This document shows, one piece after another, positions 23,663 through 31,333 of a stretch of DNA of 56,349 bases; positions within the stretch are counted from its first letter, which is position 1, and every line of letters begins with the position of its first letter. A program made the position numbers and the translations under genes. The DNA comes from Methanobacteriota archaeon (GTDB lineage: Archaea; Thermoplasmatota; Thermoplasmata; Methanomassiliicoccales; UBA472). The stretch spans positions 1 through 56,349 of the forward strand of contig JAAYDU010000016.1 in the NCBI GenBank assembly GCA_012729095.1, written 5' to 3'. The notes under the pieces were generated by a model. That model had not been told where the DNA came from. It was given only the letters and a program-made list of their open reading frames with translations, and did not search any database.

Positions 23663-24201
23663 GCGGCGAGCGGGTGGACCTGGTGGCGGCGGAGCGCGCC
23701 TACGTGCCCATTTACACCAAATGGATAAACGACCCCGAGGTCACGCAGTGGCTGAAGGCCGATCCCCCCTTCAGCACGGAGATGGAACATGGATGGGTTG
23801 ACAGGTTGCGCCGAGAGGGGAAGACCACTTTCACCATACTCACCAAGGAAGGCAGGCCTATCGGCAACATAGGCATGGAGGAGATAGCCTGGAAGTACCG
23901 CAGGGTCACCATCGGCATCATGATCGGGGAGAAGGATTGCTGGGGGAAGGGTTACGGCAGCGATGCCATCACCACGCTGCTGCGATACTGCTTCGAGGAG
24001 ATGGGGATGAGAAGGGTCGACCTGATAACGGATTCAGAGAACCTCAGGGCGCAGCAGGCCTACAGGAAATGCGGCTTCCAGGTAGAGGGGACGATGAGAC
24101 AGTACCGCACAAAGAACGGACGCGTCATAGACGGCGTGATGATGGCGATGCTGGCGACGGAATGGTTCGCCAAGCATCCCCCCAAATCGGCCGGAGAGTA
24201 A
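23656..24201 (+). CDS. GNAT acetyltransferase, RimJ/RimL type, copy 2
   Basis: 181 residues. It starts MLSGERVDLVAAE, very like copy 1, and continues with KWINDPEVTQWLK, GNIGMEEIAWKYRRVTIGIMIGEKDCWGKGYGSDAI (an intact acetyl-CoA loop), MRRVDLITDSENLRAQQAYRKCGFQVEGTMRQ. This copy should be catalytically competent. RimJ/RimL relatives acetylate protein N-termini or small amines; the substrate here is unknown. It is followed directly by the tRNA-Leu gene. Confidence 0.87.
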   Translation: MLSGERVDLVAAERAYVPIYTKWINDPEVTQWLKADPPFSTEMEHGWVDRLRREGKTTFTILTKEGRPIGNIGMEEIAWKYRRVTIGIMIGEKDCWGKGYGSDAITTLLRYCFEEMGMRRVDLITDSENLRAQQAYRKCGFQVEGTMRQYRTKNGRVIDGVMMAMLATEWFAKHPPKSAGE

Positions 24202-24237
24202 GATATTAGTACAATCATATCATTCGCCAAACCCTAG

Positions 24238-24324
24238 GCAGGGGTAGCCAAGCCTGGCCAACGGCGCTAGATTCAGGGTCTAGTCCTTAGTGGTCCGAGG
24301 GTTCAAATCCCTTCCCCTGCACCA
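24238..24324 (+). tRNA. tRNA-Leu (anticodon CAG)
   Basis: The acceptor arm GCAGGGG/CCCCTGC has discriminator A and an encoded CCA (24322-24324). The anticodon stem CTAGA/TCTAG encloses TTCAGGG, giving CAG. The long variable arm (TCCTTAGTGGTC region) is typical of class II tRNA-Leu. AATCATAT at about 24213 lies at the promoter distance. Confidence 0.95.
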
Positions 24325-24335
24325 CCCTTATACCA

Positions 24336-24800
24336 TTATCCTTTCAACGCCCTGTCCGGTCCTATGCTGAAGACCTCTAACTCGGGATGCCTTTCCGCCT
24401 CCTCGATCATCGGCCCTCTGACCAGCAAGGACAGCCCCGCATAACTTCCTCTGACGGCCAAGATCTTGTCGCCGGGCCTAACGCCGAAGGTTCTAAGGGT
24501 TTCAGGAGGCAGGACGAGCTGGCCACGGCCGTCGATGGTGGTCCAACAGACCTCTCTCTTCCCTGACGTGAACGCGCGGCCCTCCTCAGCACGGAAATCG
24601 GCCAGACCGGGGACGGTATCGATCGCGAAGAACAGCACCGTCCCAGAGATGACGGGGCGCCTGGCGATGATGAAACCGCCAGATGTCCTGCTGGCGGTCA
24701 GCAGGAATACCCTTTCTCCAGGAAGGAACCCATATTCTTCCAGTGCCGCGCTGGGAATGCGAAATCTCCCTTGTTGGTCGATCGGAGACCACCCGAACAC
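24336..24800 (-). CDS. Tandem AbrB/SpoVT-type swapped-hairpin protein
   Basis: 154 residues with two AbrB-like modules. The first is GWSPIDQQGRFRIPSAALEEYGFLPGERVFLL (residues 3-34). The second is CWTTIDGRGQLVLPPETLRTFGVRPGDKILAV (about 83-114). Each shows the D-x-x-G-R-x-x-(I/L)-P pattern of the DNA-binding swapped hairpin, so one chain can form what is normally a dimer. I chose the GTG at 24800 because GGGAGG lies 7 nt upstream; a TTG at 24821 is the alternative. It is probably a transcription regulator, target unknown. It lies convergent to tRNA-Leu. Confidence 0.68.
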   Translation of the reverse strand: MFGWSPIDQQGRFRIPSAALEEYGFLPGERVFLLTASRTSGGFIIARRPVISGTVLFFAIDTVPGLADFRAEEGRAFTSGKREVCWTTIDGRGQLVLPPETLRTFGVRPGDKILAVRGSYAGLSLLVRGPMIEEAERHPELEVFSIGPDRALKG

Positions 24801-24912
24801 GTGCTTTCCTCCCTTTACCAATTGAGGCGTGCTCTACACCACCTGATCCCGTTTGCATAGGTGGTTCGCGTCAATAAAACGGTGCATGGCCTTGCTCGAT
24901 GGTCATTATGAT

Positions 24913-24931
24913 CGCCCCGGGTACCGGGGCG
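24913..24931 (-). terminator. Strong hairpin after the LRR surface-protein gene
   Basis: CGCCCCGG and CCGGGGCG form a perfect 8-bp stem with a 3-nt loop, 16 nt past the stop codon of the minus-strand LRR gene. Confidence 0.5.
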
Positions 24932-24946
24932 CGTCCCGATACCCGC

Positions 24947-26482
24947 TCATGGCCCGCCCTGTCCCTTGCGGACCAGAAGCACCATCAGCAACGCGATGAC
25001 CGCCAGCAGCACCGCCATGATCAACAGAAGCACGGTGGTGTGATCGCCATCTTCTTCCGCGGTCCCAGGGTCGGCCGTTCCCACGTTGGGTCCCATCGTC
25101 AGCCCGTAGAAGGTGCTTCCGGGAACGGGGAAGTTGGAGTCGGGGTCGGCGTGGCCGAGCAGCAGCATTGGATTGGTGCCGCCCACCCACTCGTACCCCA
25201 CCACCTCCGGTGACCTGAGGCCGAGGAACGTGATATTGGCCAGGGACAGGCAGCCATGGAACGCAAGGTCACCTATCTTGTTTACCGCGGAAGGTATCAC
25301 CACAGAACCCAGCGACAAGCAGCTGGCGAAGGCCGCACGGCCGATGACCACGACCCCGGCGCCAAGCGTCACCTCCGTAAGGTTGTAGCATTCAAGGAAG
25401 GAGTGCTCGCCGATGGTCGTCACACCGGCCTCCATGGAGACCGCTGTGATCCCGTTGTTCGTGGCGAACGCGCCCTCCCCTATCTCCGTAACGCTGGCGG
25501 GCACCTCGAAAGAGCCGGACCTTGCGGAAGGGCATTGGATGAGCAGGCTGGCGTTCCTGTTGTAAAGAACGCCGTCGATGCTAGAGTAGTTGAGGTTGCC
25601 TTCCGACACGTCCATAGCGGTCAGGTTGGAGCAGCGATAGAAGGCGTTCCTGGCGATCGACGTCACGCTGGCAGGGATGCTGACATTGACCATCGAAACG
25701 CATCCTTGGAAGGCGCTGCTGCCGATGGTGAGAAGGCCTTCGGGCAGTTCCACCGATAACAGCGAGGTGCAAAGAGAGAAAGCCTGGGTACCTATGGAGC
25801 CGAGTTCTATTCCCGGGGAGAAGGCCAGGGTCTCCAGGGACCTGCACCCTTCGAAAGCGTAACCGTCAATGATCGCTATCCCGCTTCCGATGGTCAGGTG
25901 CTGCAGGGACCAGCAATGGTCGAAGGCTCTCCATACCATCGAGGTCACGCTGTCCGGGATGATCACCTCGCCAGCCTTGGCTGCCGGGCACTTTATAAGC
26001 GTGGTGAGGTTCTTGTCGTACAGCACGCCGTCGATGCTGCTGTACATTGTATTGGCGCCCTTCACGGTGATGGATCCCAGAGAATAGCAGTTGTGGAAGG
26101 CCTGCTCCCCGATGAACGTCACCCCGCTGCTTATGGATACCGAGGCCAGCAGGTCGCAGTTGGCGAAGGCGTAGTTCTCCACTGTGAGCACGCTGCTGGG
26201 GAGCAGAACGGATGTCACGAGGTCCCCGTGCGCGTTGTTGAACGAGTCATGGCCGACGATCGCGGTCGGATATCCGCCCAAGGTGGAGGGCACGTTCACC
26301 GCCCCCCCGGCGCCGATGTACTTGGTGATCTTCGCCACCGGCGGATCGCCGGTCAGCTCGTACTCGAAATCCCCCTCCTGCAGGGCGGAGGCGCCTTCCG
26401 GCACCAGTACCAGAATGGGCGCGGAGATCAACATGAGAACGATCGATATCGTCAGAACGAAGTGCGGTGAACGAGCGCTCAT
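24947..26482 (-). CDS. BspA-like leucine-rich-repeat surface protein
   Basis: 511 residues from the ATG at 26482. The signal peptide is followed by roughly a dozen BspA/LRR_5 repeats of the type AFxxCxxLxxVxIxxxVxxIGxxAF. They are interrupted twice by a longer SSIDGVLY(D/N)-(K/R)-N segment (near 120 and 270). The protein ends in a membrane helix with a short basic tail, so it is displayed outside the cell. BspA-type repeats bind host or partner surfaces in known bacteria and protists; the ligand here is unknown. An upstream ATG at 26512 precedes the transcript start predicted from the TATA element (26528-26536), while AGGGGG supports 26482. Confidence 0.85.
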   Translation of the reverse strand: MSARSPHFVLTISIVLMLISAPILVLVPEGASALQEGDFEYELTGDPPVAKITKYIGAGGAVNVPSTLGGYPTAIVGHDSFNNAHGDLVTSVLLPSSVLTVENYAFANCDLLASVSISSGVTFIGEQAFHNCYSLGSITVKGANTMYSSIDGVLYDKNLTTLIKCPAAKAGEVIIPDSVTSMVWRAFDHCWSLQHLTIGSGIAIIDGYAFEGCRSLETLAFSPGIELGSIGTQAFSLCTSLLSVELPEGLLTIGSSAFQGCVSMVNVSIPASVTSIARNAFYRCSNLTAMDVSEGNLNYSSIDGVLYNRNASLLIQCPSARSGSFEVPASVTEIGEGAFATNNGITAVSMEAGVTTIGEHSFLECYNLTEVTLGAGVVVIGRAAFASCLSLGSVVIPSAVNKIGDLAFHGCLSLANITFLGLRSPEVVGYEWVGGTNPMLLLGHADPDSNFPVPGSTFYGLTMGPNVGTADPGTAEEDGDHTTVLLLIMAVLLAVIALLMVLLVRKGQGGP

Positions 26483-26578
26483 GATAACGTGCCCCCTTCG
26501 AATGGCTATCATTAGGGCCTTTGAGGGGATTTAAGCAGTTCGCAGCCGGACGGTCGCCTTGTATCATAACATACAAAT

Positions 26579-26590
26579 ATTACATGTAAT
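26579..26590. promoter_or_regulatory. ATTACATGTAAT perfect palindrome
   Basis: A 12-nt palindrome lies upstream of both the LRR gene (minus) and the small membrane-protein gene (plus). Its core TTACATGTA recurs at 8638-8646. It is a possible operator. Confidence 0.35.
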
Positions 26591-26614
26591 CATATGGTGA
26601 TATTGGTGATATAG

Positions 26615-26923
26615 GTGAGAATCACACCGGCCAAGTGGGACGCGGAATACGCGTGGCTGAGGAACGAGCAAGGGGTCAGGGCGCTGCAGGCCGAGCCGAA
26701 GGTGAGGACCGGGAAGGGACCACGGCCGAGCGGAGCCGTTAAGACCGGCCGCCCAACCGTGGTGGGAATTGCCCTCCAGGTGCTGGGAGCAGTGCTCCTG
26801 GGAGCCCTGGCGATCAACGGGCACCCGATAATGCTACTGCCCCTGACGGCGCTGATAGGGGGAGAGGTCATTTTTATTTCCTCCTGGGAGCATAAGGGGA
26901 AGCGTTCAGCGGGAGATAATTGA
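26615..26923 (+). CDS. Small membrane protein, function unknown
   Basis: 102 residues from a GTG start. The N-terminal 45 residues are hydrophilic and basic. Two hydrophobic stretches follow (VVGIALQVLGAVLLGALAI and IMLLPLTALIGGEVIFISS). No family was recognised. CATATGG at about 26591 is a possible TATA element for a leaderless GTG. It is separated by 1 nt from the next gene, so the two form an operon. Confidence 0.5.
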   Translation: MRITPAKWDAEYAWLRNEQGVRALQAEPKVRTGKGPRPSGAVKTGRPTVVGIALQVLGAVLLGALAINGHPIMLLPLTALIGGEVIFISSWEHKGKRSAGDN

Positions 26924-26924
26924 G

Positions 26925-27305
26925 ATGACCAACGTGACCATAAGGGGCATCGACGACCAGACATACTTGAGGTTCTCCGCCCAGGCCACCCTTGAAGGCG
27001 TGCCGATCGGAGAGCTGGCCACCCGGGCCATGAGGGAATACCTGGAGAAGGGCGCGGGACCTGTGTACCGCATAGGCAACATGGAGGACATCTCCATAAA
27101 CCGCAACGACCTGGAATCCCTGGACGGGGTGGTCGCCTTCCAGAACCTGGAGATGTTGACACTGGATGATGATCTGGACTGGGGACTGGTCAAGGACCGC
27201 ATCCTGTCCATAGAGAACGTGGAGAGGCTGGTGATCCCCAAGGGGATATCAAAGTTCCAGATACTCACGAAGGCCCGCAACGTTGAAAGCATCCTTTCCA
27301 AATGA
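26925..27305 (+). CDS. Ribbon-helix-helix-like protein
   Basis: 126 residues. The first 45 (NVTIRGIDDQTYLRFSAQATLEGVPIGELATRAMREYL) match an Arc/CopG-type ribbon-helix-helix DNA-binding domain. The rest (EDISINRNDLESLDGVVAFQNLEMLTLDDDLDWGLVKDRI, VERLVIPKGISKFQILTKA) is an unassigned alpha/beta region. No toxin is beside it, so an antitoxin role is not supported. It is probably a regulator, co-transcribed with the small membrane protein. Confidence 0.62.
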   Translation: MTNVTIRGIDDQTYLRFSAQATLEGVPIGELATRAMREYLEKGAGPVYRIGNMEDISINRNDLESLDGVVAFQNLEMLTLDDDLDWGLVKDRILSIENVERLVIPKGISKFQILTKARNVESILSK

Positions 27306-27348
27306 GCCGCCCGGCATCCCTTAATATCGTTCAAGCGCATGCACGGTC

Positions 27349-27753
27349 ATGGTCGCGCTCAACACTGAGATGCAAGAGCTTTTCAAAGGAACCAAGTACT
27401 TCGCAATAGCCACCGCTTCCAAGGCGGGGGACCCGAACGTCGTGCCCATCGGAATGGCCTTCCTGATGGACCCCGAGACCGTTTGGATCGGGAACCAGTT
27501 CTTCGATCGGACCCTCAGGAACCTGAAGGAGAACCCCCGGATCTCGTTGCTGGTGTGGACCGCAGGTGTGCCCGGATGCCTCAAGCTGAAGGGCGACGCA
27601 ACCGTTCTGGACGAGGGAGCGGACTACGAGAAGATGTACAAGATGGTGAAGGAGAGGAAGCCCGCCCTGGAATGCAAGGGATTGGTGGTCATGAAGGTGA
27701 CCGAGGTCTTCGACTGCCGCTCAGGGGCCGAGGCGGGGAAGAGGCTGCTCTGA
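27349..27753 (+). CDS. Pyridoxamine 5'-phosphate oxidase-like flavin-binding protein
   Basis: 134 residues forming a split beta-barrel. MQELFKGTKYFAIATASKAGDPNVVPIGMAF at the N-terminus, TVWIGNQFFDRTLRNLKENPRISLLVW in the middle and a final VTEVFDC strand are typical of the PNPOx-like/FMN-binding family. The family includes F420- or FMN-dependent reductases; the cofactor cannot be told here. CTTAATATC (27320-27328) lies 25 nt before the ATG. The 3' end overlaps the convergent glycosyltransferase gene by 33 bp. Confidence 0.82.
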   Translation: MVALNTEMQELFKGTKYFAIATASKAGDPNVVPIGMAFLMDPETVWIGNQFFDRTLRNLKENPRISLLVWTAGVPGCLKLKGDATVLDEGADYEKMYKMVKERKPALECKGLVVMKVTEVFDCRSGAEAGKRLL

Positions 27754-28956
27754 ACCCTCCACCGTACGGTCGGTGAAAGGCGCCTGCCGCAGGGCCAGGC
27801 GCGTGGCGTCTATGAACATCAGCAGGCCGACCAGGGCTAGGAAGAAGCCTAGCAGCCAGCTTCCGTAGAACTCCACCGGCGGGGCCGTGCCCTCCCCTTC
27901 CGCCAACATCGTGGCCAGTATCATCGGGACGAAGGCGAGGAAGGACCTGGCCCATATCCGGCGGTCCTGCACCGCCCACGCGGACAGCAGCGCCACCAGC
28001 ATGATCCAGTACCCGCCGTGCACCTTGGGATAGAAGGTGAAGAAGACCATGAGCATCAGGGTGGCGCTCTGCCATGCCGGCATCTTCTTGTAATAAGGGT
28101 AGAGGTAGGCGAAGGCCATGGCCCCGCCGAGGAGGGCCAGCTGCATCACGCTGGGCAGGCTCCATCCTCCCATCCACAGGAAATGCCATATGGAATGCCC
28201 GCCGGTCGGCCTTCCTTCATCCCCGAGGAAGTAGAAGTTCAGGAAGAAGGAGAAGTCGTCCCAGCACATGACCACGAACGGCAGGGCGATCAGCCCGGTG
28301 GCCAGAGCCAGGAACAGAACGGATCGGATCCGCCCTCTCCGATCGCGCTGCTGCAGGAAGTGCACCGGGAACAGCAGTATTGGGAACATCTTGGTCCAAA
28401 CGCCAACTCCGATGGCGGCGGAGGCGGCGCTGTGACGTTTGAGAAGCATGAGTATCACCGCGGCCATGAACAGGAACGCCACTATCGACTCGTCCTCCCC
28501 GGTACCGGATTCCACGATGGTGAACGGGGAGAGCAGGACCAGCATGCCGGCCAGGAAGGCCTTGTTCTCGTCCAGGTGGCGCAGGCCCAGGTACATCATC
28601 GCCGAAAGCAGGAAGGCGAACAGCGAGAAGTAAGCGCTCCACACCCAGTCATGGTCCGCCCCACCCATGACCTGGGCGGGAACCAGCAGGTAGTTTATGA
28701 TGGGCGGGGTCTCGGTGTGCACGTCCCGGTACAGAAGCCCGCCGTCCAGTATGGTCTGCGTTCTCGCCCGATACACGTCCATGTCCGGATGCGATAGGTC
28801 GGGGTCTATGGCCGCCATCAGAAAGGCGTTGTCGACCACTATCATTGTGCCGTACACCAGCAGGGTGATGGTGGCGTAAAGGACCAGTTTGCGCCCGGGA
28901 GATAGGGCGCATACCCTGGTCCAAAGCCCTTCACAACGCTTTCCCATGCTGGACAT
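27721..28956 (-). CDS. GT-C-type membrane glycosyltransferase
   Basis: 411 residues with about ten membrane helices. The first extracytoplasmic loop carries the acidic catalytic-type segment DPDLSHPDMDVYRARTQTILDGGLLYRDVHTETPP, typical of polyprenyl-phosphate-sugar-dependent GT-C enzymes (DUF2029/GT87-like). It would transfer a sugar from a lipid carrier on the outer face. It is last in a three-gene cluster with a flippase-like protein and a GT2 enzyme, so it probably decorates envelope glycans or glycoproteins such as the PKD and LRR proteins. That link is inference. Confidence 0.75.
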   Translation of the reverse strand: MSSMGKRCEGLWTRVCALSPGRKLVLYATITLLVYGTMIVVDNAFLMAAIDPDLSHPDMDVYRARTQTILDGGLLYRDVHTETPPIINYLLVPAQVMGGADHDWVWSAYFSLFAFLLSAMMYLGLRHLDENKAFLAGMLVLLSPFTIVESGTGEDESIVAFLFMAAVILMLLKRHSAASAAIGVGVWTKMFPILLFPVHFLQQRDRRGRIRSVLFLALATGLIALPFVVMCWDDFSFFLNFYFLGDEGRPTGGHSIWHFLWMGGWSLPSVMQLALLGGAMAFAYLYPYYKKMPAWQSATLMLMVFFTFYPKVHGGYWIMLVALLSAWAVQDRRIWARSFLAFVPMILATMLAEGEGTAPPVEFYGSWLLGFFLALVGLLMFIDATRLALRQAPFTDRTVEGSEQPLPRLGP

Positions 28957-28965
28957 GCCCCCCTC

Positions 28966-29688
28966 CTAGCCTTTTCGGCGGAGGGCGGCAATCTCTTCCC
29001 TGTGGTCCTTCTTGAACTTGGAGAAGTCGCGGAGGGTGATGAAGGGGACGGTATAGAACTTGATGTACGAGCTTCCGGAGGGGCGGTCGTAATGGACTAT
29101 GGGCACCTCGGCTATCTTCATGCCCTTCAGGGCGGCCAAAGGCAAAATGAAACGGTGCAGTCCCTGATACCCCTCCGGATCGAAGCCCATGGACACGGCC
29201 TTGTCCCTCCGGAACGCCTTGAAGCCGCTGTTCTGGTCCTTGATGTGCAGCCTGAACTTGCTCCGTATTATGAAGCGGTTGTATGTGCGGGATATGAAGC
29301 GGCGTATGAAGGTGTCAGTGCGCTCCTTCCTCCAGCCGGTGACCACGTCGTACCCCTCGTCGATAGTTGACAGGAACAGAGGTATCTGCTTCGGTTCGTA
29401 CTGCCTGTCAGCGTCCATGATGATGACCACGTCGCCCTTGGCCTGCTGGAAGCCGGTGCGGATGGCGTAAGAGCGCCCCAGGTTCTTCTCGTGATGCACC
29501 ACGCGGACATTGGGAAGGTCCTTGGCCAGCTGGTCGCATATCTCCCTGGAGCGGTCGGTGCTGCCGTCGTCGACGAGCAGGACCTCGCCTTCGATGCCCC
29601 TCTCATCGTAGACGGCCAGGATGTCCTTGGTGAGCGGCTCCAGGTTCCCTTCCTCGTTCTTGAGCATCAAGACGGTGGTGCATTTCAG
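28966..29688 (-). CDS. GT2 glycosyltransferase, dolichol-phosphate-mannose synthase-like
   Basis: 240 residues from a CTG at 29688, or 233 from the ATG at 29667. The GT-A fold is clear: LLVDDGSTDRS, RSYAIRTGFQQAKGDVVIIMDADRQYEPKQIP (DAD metal site) and KDQNSGFKAFRRD. Such enzymes load a sugar onto polyprenyl phosphate at the cytosolic face. The usual first beta strand (KCTTVLMLKNEEGN) is only complete if translation starts at the CTG. That CTG overlaps the upstream stop as CTGA and is preceded by AGGGGAT at good spacing. It acts with the GT-C and flippase-like neighbours. Confidence 0.88.
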   Translation of the reverse strand: MKCTTVLMLKNEEGNLEPLTKDILAVYDERGIEGEVLLVDDGSTDRSREICDQLAKDLPNVRVVHHEKNLGRSYAIRTGFQQAKGDVVIIMDADRQYEPKQIPLFLSTIDEGYDVVTGWRKERTDTFIRRFISRTYNRFIIRSKFRLHIKDQNSGFKAFRRDKAVSMGFDPEGYQGLHRFILPLAALKGMKIAEVPIVHYDRPSGSSYIKFYTVPFITLRDFSKFKKDHREEIAALRRKG

Positions 29689-30713
29689 TTGAATCCCCTC
29701 TGGTCATTATCGGCCTCCTTGCGGTCAAAGACCGGGGCAGACCGGGCGCGCTGGTCGACAACCATGGCAAGCAGGCTGACCGGCACGGATAGCCAGATAG
29801 AGGTAATCGCACTTAAAAGCCCTGCGGTCGCCGCCACGTGGGGGTTCAGACCGCTGGCGGTGAACACCGCCGAGGACATGACCACGTTCCCGCTGCCGGC
29901 CGTGAGCACTATTGTGCTGAGAGATGCCAGGCTGGCGGAGGCGATGACCGCCACTATGGATACGCTCACGCCCAATGCCTCTATGATAAGGTACAGTCGG
30001 ACTATCTCGTTGGCCCATATGAAGGCGGTGATCAGGGATGGCCAGACAAGCCTTTTCCAGTTTCCCCTGAACACCAGGGCCTCGTTGAAGGAGGCGACCG
30101 TCTCCATCACCTTGGCCGAGACCTTGGTGCCCTTCTCCCCCTTGACGACCTTGGAGGCCATCCTGGCGCCCCAGCCCCCTATCCTGAGCAGTAGCTTGGG
30201 GCGGGCCAACAGATAGATGAAAAATATGTTGGCCAGGACCATGAGGGCCACCAACAGCATGAGCAGACCGCGGAACTCCTCTACTATGGAAGCAAGCAAA
30301 AGGAACAGGCTGGTCACGGTCAGTATGGTCAGCACCGCGAAGTCCATGATGCGTTCGGTCACCACCGAGGCCAGGCCCTTGCCCACGGCCACGCCCTTGC
30401 GGGTGTTCATCTCTATGATGCGGGAGGTCTCCCCCACGACCCTTCCGGGTATGAGGTTGTTGATGGCTTGGGAGAGCGAGAAAGCGGCGAATATGGTGCG
30501 GAAGGAGATGCTGTACCCGGCGTGCTTCATCAGAACGCCCCAGCGATAGGCCTTGAACACAAGATTTATCAGGTACAGGACCACCACCAGTGAGATCAGC
30601 CTGTAGTCGATGCCCTTAAGGACCGTCCAGACCTCCTCCGGATTGGAGGCCAGAACTACCAGTATGATTAGGGCAATGGAAATGCCCAGCCTGATCTTGG
30701 TGCCAAGGCTCAT
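29685..30713 (-). CDS. Flippase-like membrane protein (AglD C-terminal / UPF0104 family)
   Basis: 342 residues with about eight membrane helices. Family motifs include YRWGVLMKHAGYSISFRTIFAAFSLSQAINNLIPGRVVGETSRI near residue 60-100, ERIMDF near 120, and the later TAGSGNVVMSSAVF. The family, also called lysylphosphatidylglycerol synthase-like TM domain, occurs fused to glycosyltransferases in AglD and is thought to act in lipid-linked sugar handling. Here it stands alone and overlaps the GT2 gene by 4 nt, matching that partnership. Confidence 0.82.
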   Translation of the reverse strand: MSLGTKIRLGISIALIILVVLASNPEEVWTVLKGIDYRLISLVVVLYLINLVFKAYRWGVLMKHAGYSISFRTIFAAFSLSQAINNLIPGRVVGETSRIIEMNTRKGVAVGKGLASVVTERIMDFAVLTILTVTSLFLLLASIVEEFRGLLMLLVALMVLANIFFIYLLARPKLLLRIGGWGARMASKVVKGEKGTKVSAKVMETVASFNEALVFRGNWKRLVWPSLITAFIWANEIVRLYLIIEALGVSVSIVAVIASASLASLSTIVLTAGSGNVVMSSAVFTASGLNPHVAATAGLLSAITSIWLSVPVSLLAMVVDQRARSAPVFDRKEADNDQRGFN

Positions 30714-30800
30714 TCTTCCCGTGGTCCATCCCCTTCCCCGACCAGAACGGACCAGTCCGTCTGCACGACGATCGGACCCGTTGGCTGTTTGATGACCAGG

Positions 30801-30817
30801 ATTTCATTATTTGAAAT
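30801..30817. promoter_or_regulatory. Inverted repeat upstream of the flavodoxin gene
   Basis: ATTTCA and TGAAAT flank TTATT, a perfect 6-bp repeat in an AT-rich stretch about 75-90 nt before the flavodoxin ATG and just upstream of the divergent flippase-like gene. It is a possible operator. Confidence 0.3.
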
Positions 30818-30893
30818 TTTGCTAATTGGAGGTTGGTTCGGCAGGAACGCAGCAAGTAATGTAAGCAAGGGCGTCAATGACCTGCATGATAGG

Positions 30894-31331
30894 ATGCGGA
30901 CCCTGGTCGTGTACGAAACAAAGTTCGGGAACACCGAGAGGATAGCCCGGCTCGTAGCCGGAGAGCTGAGCGAGGCTGGACACGAGGTCTCTTGCCTCGG
31001 ACAGTCCGCCTCGGGAGAGGACGACTTCATCGGCGTTCCGCTGTGGGTCATCGGCTCCCCGACCCACTGGGGACGCGCTCCCTTCCGCTTCAATACACTG
31101 CTGCGCAACGCTGCGAAGGACGCGGGCAGCGACCACGACTTCGTGGTCTTCGACACTCGTTACGAGAATATGCATTCGGGTGCCGCCGACCGCATCCACC
31201 GCGACCTGGCCAGGCAAGGGCTGCGCCCCCTTCTTCCTCCCCAAAGTTTCGTGGTGGACGGGGATGGGCTGCGTTCCGGCCAGGAGGAGAAGGCCGCGGA
31301 GCTGGGCCGCCTCATCGCCTCCCTGCTCTGA
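30894..31331 (+). CDS. Flavodoxin-like FMN protein
   Basis: 145 residues. The FMN phosphate-binding loop YETKFGNTERIA is at 7-18, VIGSPTHWGRAPFRF near 50-65 and VVFDTRYENMHSGAADRI near 85-105. It serves as an electron carrier or a small flavin oxidoreductase. The frame extends upstream to 30789, but only the ATG at 30894 gives the normal flavodoxin N-terminus (MRTLVVYETKFGNT). Confidence 0.9.
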   Translation: MRTLVVYETKFGNTERIARLVAGELSEAGHEVSCLGQSASGEDDFIGVPLWVIGSPTHWGRAPFRFNTLLRNAAKDAGSDHDFVVFDTRYENMHSGAADRIHRDLARQGLRPLLPPQSFVVDGDGLRSGQEEKAAELGRLIASLL

Positions 31332-31333
31332 CC

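Noticed and set aside
26925-27305. Antitoxin of a toxin-antitoxin pair
   Set aside because: The ribbon-helix-helix domain fits, but neither neighbour looks like a toxin and the C-terminal region is not an antitoxin tail.
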